From the NCBI GenBank assembly GCA_903864375.1, contig CAIPFS010000620.1, positions 1 to 10,288 on the forward strand: a stretch of DNA of 10,288 bases, given 5' to 3'. Below, piece after piece: positions 6,608 to 10,288 of this stretch (the stretch's first letter is position 1; the number at the start of each line of letters is the position of its first letter). The translations under genes and the position numbers were made by a program. The notes under the pieces are model-generated. The model saw only the letters and a program-made list of their open reading frames with translations. It made no database searches and had not been told where the DNA came from. This DNA is from an uncultured Verrucomicrobiota bacterium. GTDB taxonomy: Bacteria; Verrucomicrobiota; Verrucomicrobiia; Limisphaerales; UBA9464.

Positions 6608-7912
6608 CTAGTTCTCGATTCGGTACAAATGGGTCCGGGTCCTGAGGAAGAGGGCCTTCCCGCTAACGGCCGGAGAGGCCATGAATCCACCGGGAAGCTG
6701 GTTCTCAGCCTCTTTCTTGAAATGGCCACCGGCGGCGACAACGGTCACCCGGCCTTCCTCGCTAAAAAAATAGAGATGGTAATCGGCCAACAACGGGGAG
6801 GCGGAGTAATTCCCGCCGATCCGCTCGTTCCATAGGACGGCCCCAGTCCCGGCATTCCAGCAGGTGGCCACTCCATTGTCGTCGATGGCGTACAACAAGC
6901 CCTGAGAAAAGGTGAGCGATGGCTTCCGGGGAACCCCGCGCTTTGATTTCCAGGCCAGTTGCAATTGTGTTCCGGGACGGGGTTCTGTGTTGGCGTCGAT
7001 GACCTCTCCGGTTCGCCCCGGACGAAGAGCCAGCAATTGCCCTACTGACCAACCGGTGGGGATGAAGACCAACCCCCCTCCCACCGCGGGGCGCGTGCCA
7101 GCCGCCTGGGTGGTGCGTTCTTCCACCCGCCAGATTTCTTTTCCGGTGTCCGGCTCATAAGCGTAGATGGCCTTGGATCCTTCGCTCAGAAGCTGTGGTT
7201 TTCCGTCCACCGGAAGGATATGGCAGGTGGCAAACGCCTTGCGATAGTCGCCGTCGCCTTCTGGTTTTCCGTCGGGGGTAAGGTCCTTGAAATCAATGCT
7301 TCGTTCGGTTCGCCAGAGGGTCGCGCCAGTCTTCTGGTCGAGAGCCACCACGAACTGGTGATCGCTTCCGTCAAAATTGAGGTACAGGCGACCGTCCTGG
7401 AGGATGGGAGAGGATCCCGCACCGCGGAAGTGGTTGCATTCGATGTCGCGCCGCTCCCAGAGGACCGCCCCGGAGACCGTGTCGATGCACGCCGTGCCCG
7501 ACGCCCCGAAGGTGATGAAGGCCCTGCCGTCGGCAAGCGCGGGAGTGGGAGAGGCGTGGCTGTTGAATTCGTGGACAAACTGCGGCTTCTCAACGGCAAA
7601 AAGTGGGATATCCCGAATCACGGCACCGGTGTCCCGATCGATACAGAGCGCGGACAACTGGTGACCATCCGGCGTCGCCGTCGTCAACCACACCTGCTTC
7701 CCCAGAATCACCGGCGAGGACCAACCGCGCCCGTGAATCGCCGTTTTCCATGTCACCCGATTCGTTTCAGTCCAGTCCACCGGCAGTCCGGTGGAGGTCG
7801 AGGTGCCGTCACCCCGGGGTCCGCGGAATTCCGGCCAGTCCATTTCATCAGCCGCCTGAAGTGAAAAAATCCCCCAGAGGCAACCCAAGACGGCAACAGT
7901 CCGACAAAGCAT
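6608..7912 (-). CDS. Secreted PQQ-like beta-propeller repeat protein
   Basis: A 434-residue exported protein predicted to fold as a beta-propeller. The N-terminus MLCRTVAVLGCLWGIFSLQA is a signal peptide with likely cleavage at 20/21; Cys11 is too early and poorly placed for a lipobox. The mature protein opens with DWPEFRGPRGDGTS (25-38), a common start in Planctomycetes/Verrucomicrobia propeller proteins. At least five PQQ-type repeats with a TG..(L/I)W docking core are visible: DRDTGAVIR (92-100), SGAVLW (147-152), KTGATLW (194-200), DTGKEIW (255-261) and GTGAVLW (355-361). Such proteins resemble PQQ-dependent dehydrogenases and BamB, but I see no PQQ-binding catalytic set, so no enzyme activity is claimed. 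ATG at 7912 fits the signal peptide. Minus-strand boxes TTGCCA and GATAAG (7947-7921, spacer 15) lie just upstream. Confidence 0.9.
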   Translation of the reverse strand: MLCRTVAVLGCLWGIFSLQAADEMDWPEFRGPRGDGTSTSTGLPVDWTETNRVTWKTAIHGRGWSSPVILGKQVWLTTATPDGHQLSALCIDRDTGAVIRDIPLFAVEKPQFVHEFNSHASPTPALADGRAFITFGASGTACIDTVSGAVLWERRDIECNHFRGAGSSPILQDGRLYLNFDGSDHQFVVALDQKTGATLWRTERSIDFKDLTPDGKPEGDGDYRKAFATCHILPVDGKPQLLSEGSKAIYAYEPDTGKEIWRVEERTTQAAGTRPAVGGGLVFIPTGWSVGQLLALRPGRTGEVIDANTEPRPGTQLQLAWKSKRGVPRKPSLTFSQGLLYAIDDNGVATCWNAGTGAVLWNERIGGNYSASPLLADYHLYFFSEEGRVTVVAAGGHFKKEAENQLPGGFMASPAVSGKALFLRTRTHLYRIEN

Positions 7913-8075
7913 GGGCTCGACTTATCATGACCCATGGCCGCTGGCAAACCCGGCCCCATGCCCCAAAGCGACGGAGGGGCAGCCAGGGGACCGGCCCGTA
8001 GTCCTCAAGGTTGTCCGGCCTGTCTTTCAAACCGGGCGTGAGGTTTCATTCCTCGGCCCGGACGAATCAGGGATT

Positions 8076-8132
8076 TGCCGGAGCGCCGGCCTCCTCTGGT
8101 CTTTCTGGTTTGCGGAGAGACGAGCTCCGGCA
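8076..8132. repeat. 9-bp inverted repeat just after the gntP-type stop
   Basis: TGCCGGAGC (8076-8084) and GCTCCGGCA (8124-8132) are exact reverse complements separated by 39 bases, ending one base from the permease stop codon. No T-run follows on the minus strand, so it is not a standard terminator, and the loop is long. It lies in the 220-base gap between the permease and the beta-propeller gene, in which no gene is visible. It may be a 3' mRNA structure or chance in GC-rich DNA. Confidence 0.3.
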
Positions 8133-9533
8133 CTACCTGAGCAGAGAATAGGCGGCCCAGGAGAACAGCATCCCGGCGACTCCGACGATGGTTTCGCAGA
8201 CCGTCCAGGTCCGGAGCGTCTGCCCCACGGTCAGGCCGAGACTGTCTTTGACGATCCAGAAGCCGGAGTCGTTGAGGTGTGAGAGAAAGAGCGATCCGCA
8301 GCCGATGGCGACGATGATGAGCGCCTTGTGGCTGTCGTCCATTTCCGGATGCAAGGCCACGACCGGGACCAGGAGGGATGAAGCGGTGGTGATGGCCACG
8401 GTGGCTGAGCCCGTGGCCACCCGGATAAAGGCCGAGACCAGCCAGCCGTAAAGCAGGGGGGAAAGGTGCGCGGACTCACCCAGGCGACCGATGGCATCCG
8501 CCACGCCGCTGTCCCGCAGCACGCGGGCGAAGCCACCGCCGCCGCCGATCACCAGGAGGGTCATACCGACCGCGGCGATGGACTGTTCGGTAAATTTCAG
8601 CACCTCGGAGCGACGGTATCCACAACCCGTGCCGAGGGACCACGAGGCAAAGAGGACAGAGATGGTCAGGGCGATGGTAGGATTGCCGATGAATCCCAGG
8701 GCGGTGCGGAGTTCCGGCTGGGGTGGGGGAAAGAGTTCGGCCGCGGTTGCCAGCAGCATGAGCAGCACGGGAAGGAGAATGGAAAAGAGGGTCAACCCGA
8801 ACCCGGGGGGGCGACGTCCAGCTGCCAGAGCCAGTGACCTGTCGGGAAGGGGGGGCGGATTGGCGGTCACCCAATTGACGGCAAACCTGGCCCAGAGAGG
8901 ACCGGCGACGGCTGCAGTTGGGAGGCCGATCAGCATTCCCCAAAAAAGGACCATTCCCATGCTGGTCTTGAGTGCCCCGGCGGCGATCACTGGTCCCGGA
9001 TGAGGGGGCATGACCCCATGCATCACCGACAGGCAGGCGAGCAGGGGCAGGGTCAGGCGGAGAAAGGGCTGGCGGGTCTCATGAGTCAGGGTGAGGAGGA
9101 TGGGAAGCAGCAGGACGAGTCCGACGGCAAACCAGGTGGTCAATCCGACCGCCAGCGCCAGAGCCATGATGCACCACTGGATTCGCTCAGGTCCGAAGAA
9201 CCGGGCAAACCGGCGGGCAAGGACTTCGGCACCACCTGATTCGGCGAGCAAGCGTCCGAGCATCGTGCCTAATCCGACGACGGCGGCGATGCCGCCGAGG
9301 GTGGCTCCCAAGCCGTCTCCAAACGACTTGATCACCCCGGTCAGCGTGTAGGCCACCAGCTTGCCGGTTGCATCGGCCGTTTGATGGCCTCCGGTGACGG
9401 CACCGGCACCCACCAGCAGGGAGGCCAGCAGCAGGGCAATGAAGGCGTTGACCCTGGCGCGGGTAATGAGTCCCACCAAGGCTCCAACCGCAGCCAGGGC
9501 CAGGAAGATAAGCCGGGCGTCCGAGGGATTCAT
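8133..9533 (-). CDS. GntP-family gluconate:H+ symporter-type permease
   Basis: A 466-residue polytopic inner-membrane permease of the GntP family, whose known members import gluconate and related sugar acids with protons. Hydrophobic segments span the whole length, at least eleven by eye. Family signatures appear in order: SFGDGLGATLGGIAAVVGLGTMLGRLLAESGGA (70-102), HGVMPPHPGPVIAA (172-185), IGGGGGFARVLRDSGVADAI (329-348), RVATGSATVAITTA (371-384) and LSHLNDSGFW (417-426). Length is slightly above the usual ~440-450. The ATG at 9533 gives the normal short cytoplasmic N-terminus. No gluconate kinase, dehydratase or GntR-type regulator is nearby, so the substrate cannot be assigned beyond a sugar acid or small organic acid. 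It is divergent from the DUF5069 gene across 111 bases. Confidence 0.95.
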   Translation of the reverse strand: MNPSDARLIFLALAAVGALVGLITRARVNAFIALLLASLLVGAGAVTGGHQTADATGKLVAYTLTGVIKSFGDGLGATLGGIAAVVGLGTMLGRLLAESGGAEVLARRFARFFGPERIQWCIMALALAVGLTTWFAVGLVLLLPILLTLTHETRQPFLRLTLPLLACLSVMHGVMPPHPGPVIAAGALKTSMGMVLFWGMLIGLPTAAVAGPLWARFAVNWVTANPPPLPDRSLALAAGRRPPGFGLTLFSILLPVLLMLLATAAELFPPPQPELRTALGFIGNPTIALTISVLFASWSLGTGCGYRRSEVLKFTEQSIAAVGMTLLVIGGGGGFARVLRDSGVADAIGRLGESAHLSPLLYGWLVSAFIRVATGSATVAITTASSLLVPVVALHPEMDDSHKALIIVAIGCGSLFLSHLNDSGFWIVKDSLGLTVGQTLRTWTVCETIVGVAGMLFSWAAYSLLR

Positions 9534-9539
9534 GTGATG

Positions 9540-9560
9540 GACTTCAGTCTTTCAGACTTC
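9540..9560. promoter_or_regulatory. Symmetric repeat upstream of the permease start
   Basis: GACTTC is directly repeated at 9540-9545 and 9555-9560, and between and overlapping the copies AGTCT (9546-9550) and AGACT (9554-9558) form an inverted repeat around a 3-base loop. The element lies 7-27 bases before the permease ATG on the minus strand, so it would be in the 5' untranslated region or at the start site. It could be an operator or a small hairpin affecting translation. No clear -10/-35 pair for the permease was found. Confidence 0.3.
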
Positions 9561-9644
9561 CATTCTCAGGAAAAGGCTTCGTCCAAATAAAACGGCCTCA
9601 CGGTGGACTGGCAAAAGCTCCACCCCTGGTTCATAGTCTCCTGA

Positions 9645-10076
9645 ATGAGTACACGCATTTTCCCCCGATCACCCCGGGAGATGATGGCCGGATGGATTTA
9701 CCTTCCCCGTCTCGTCGACAAAATCCGTCTTCATCTTCGGGGACAGCTGCATGCCGACTATCAAGAAAACTTTCTTCACAAGGGCTTTGACTCCCGCTGG
9801 CTGTCCGCCGCAGGTGTGGCTCCCGACGTCTTCGTTGAGGTCGTTCGCAACAGTCCCACGGATGGTCAGGTCTGCGATTGGGTCCGGTTGAATGTGAATT
9901 CACAGCGGGCCGGGGAACGCGCGGCGTTCAATCTGGCCCTGCCCCTATCGGGACGTGACCCGGATGCAGCGGTTCAGGCGCGGCTTCGGTTCCGCAAGGA
10001 GCAGCTGGGCATGCTTCAGCGGGACGATATCCAGACCTTTTTTGACTGTATTGACGCGGACGAGGGGCGGATCTGA
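9645..10076 (+). CDS. DUF5069 domain-containing protein
   Basis: A 143-residue protein without signal peptide or membrane segment, so probably cytoplasmic. It matches DUF5069 from end to end: PRSPREMMAGWIYLPRLVDKIRLHLRGQL at about 7-35, HADYQENFLHKGFDSRWLSAAGV at 36-58, a central VxWVRLNV segment, and the terminal RDDIQTFFDCIDADEGR block at 125-141 that marks the family. The biochemical function of DUF5069 is not known. The ATG at 9645 begins six residues before the conserved region and is preferred; a CATAGT box ends seven bases before it and no Shine-Dalgarno sequence is seen. It is divergent from the permease, and 150 bases separate it from the next gene on the same strand. Confidence 0.88.
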   Translation: MSTRIFPRSPREMMAGWIYLPRLVDKIRLHLRGQLHADYQENFLHKGFDSRWLSAAGVAPDVFVEVVRNSPTDGQVCDWVRLNVNSQRAGERAAFNLALPLSGRDPDAAVQARLRFRKEQLGMLQRDDIQTFFDCIDADEGRI

Positions 10077-10131
10077 CGGGGAGGAATGGCGCCTCCGGCC
10101 CGGGTCAACCTTCCACTGGATCCCGAGGGAC

Positions 10132-10155
10132 TGGAATCAGCGGCATGAGATTCCA
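10132..10155. repeat. 7-bp hairpin downstream of the DUF5069 gene
   Basis: TGGAATC (10132-10138) pairs with GATTCCA (10149-10155) around a 10-base loop. It lies 56 bases after the DUF5069 stop. There is no T-run after it, so it is not called a terminator. Confidence 0.3.
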
Positions 10156-10192
10156 CTACCCAATCCACGGCTTTTGGCCGACAACGACGAGG

Positions 10193-10209
10193 TCCGGTCT
10201 GCAACCGGA
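10193..10209 (+). other. 6-bp hairpin in the leader of the SPFH-like gene
   Basis: TCCGGT (10193-10198) pairs with ACCGGA (10204-10209) around a CTGCA loop. The stem ends nine bases before AGGAA (10218-10222), the likely ribosome binding site of the next gene, so it would sit in the 5' leader if transcription starts upstream. Confidence 0.3.
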
Positions 10210-10226
10210 GTTCAACCAGGAACACT

Positions 10227-10288
10227 ATGGGCATCTTTGATTACATTAAGTCACAGCTGATCGAAATCATCCAGTGGGAGGATGATTC
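10227..10288 (+). CDS. Probable SPFH-domain / virion-core-like protein, 3' end cut by window
   Basis: Only the first 20 codons are visible: MGIFDYIKSQLIEIIQWEDD, still open at the window end. The pattern MGxFDxIKxQxIxxIxWxDD matches the N-terminus of a bacterial SPFH-domain group, often annotated as virion core protein-like, that typically continues with a YRxPxxxxEIK segment. The ATG is preceded by AGGAA at 10218-10222 with four bases between, one of two good Shine-Dalgarno matches in this window. The assignment rests on a short N-terminal match and is tentative; the coding call itself is supported by the ribosome binding site and frame. Confidence 0.6.
   Translation, partial: MGIFDYIKSQLIEIIQWEDD

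Noticed and set aside
10077..10226. Possible tRNA or small gene between DUF5069 and the SPFH-like gene
   Set aside because: No T-loop motif or cloverleaf could be found and no open frame with a plausible start fits; only short hairpins are visible.
1..10288. Mobile element, CRISPR array, defence or toxin-antitoxin system
   Set aside because: No transposase, integrase, regular spacer-repeat array, terminal inverted repeats or paired small toxin-antitoxin genes are seen on either strand.

Overview
This GC-rich window reads as ordinary chromosome from a member of the PVC bacteria, most likely a Verrucomicrobiota (Limisphaerales/Pedosphaera-like) lineage. That placement is an inference from gene content: two prepilin-type proteins with the FTLIELLVVIAIIAIL...LLPAL..AK signature, a secreted PQQ-type beta-propeller protein starting WPEFRGPRGDG, a DUF5069 protein and a GntP permease are found together mainly in that group. 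Ten genes are supported, two of them cut by the window edges. I see no insertion sequence, integrase, CRISPR array, toxin-antitoxin pair, phage gene, tRNA or rRNA.

Layout. Bases 1-990 hold the end of rplM (L13) and all of rpsI (S9), separated by a 114-base spacer with a 10-bp perfect hairpin and closed by a strong intrinsic terminator. argC (arginine biosynthesis) starts 26 bases after the terminator's T-run. It converges with a soluble PAS-histidine kinase on the minus strand. Continuing rightward on the minus strand come a prepilin-like protein and a secreted serine hydrolase of the beta-lactamase fold. A 122-base divergent intergenic region then leads to a second prepilin-like protein on the plus strand. 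Next are a secreted PQQ-like beta-propeller protein and a GntP-family permease, both minus strand. Divergent from the permease is a DUF5069 protein, and the window ends 62 bases into a probable SPFH-domain protein.

Function. Only rplM-rpsI form a clear functional unit. The kinase may be co-transcribed with the prepilin-like gene 55 bases upstream of it, but no response regulator is in view. The secreted hydrolase, prepilin-like proteins, beta-propeller protein and permease look like independent cell-envelope and nutrient-handling genes.

The most interesting signals are non-coding: the hairpin between rplM and rpsI, the terminator set tightly against argC, and a divergent pair of sigma70-like promoters whose -10 boxes lie only 6-8 bases from the ATGs, suggesting leaderless transcripts. 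I found no convincing undescribed multi-gene system.
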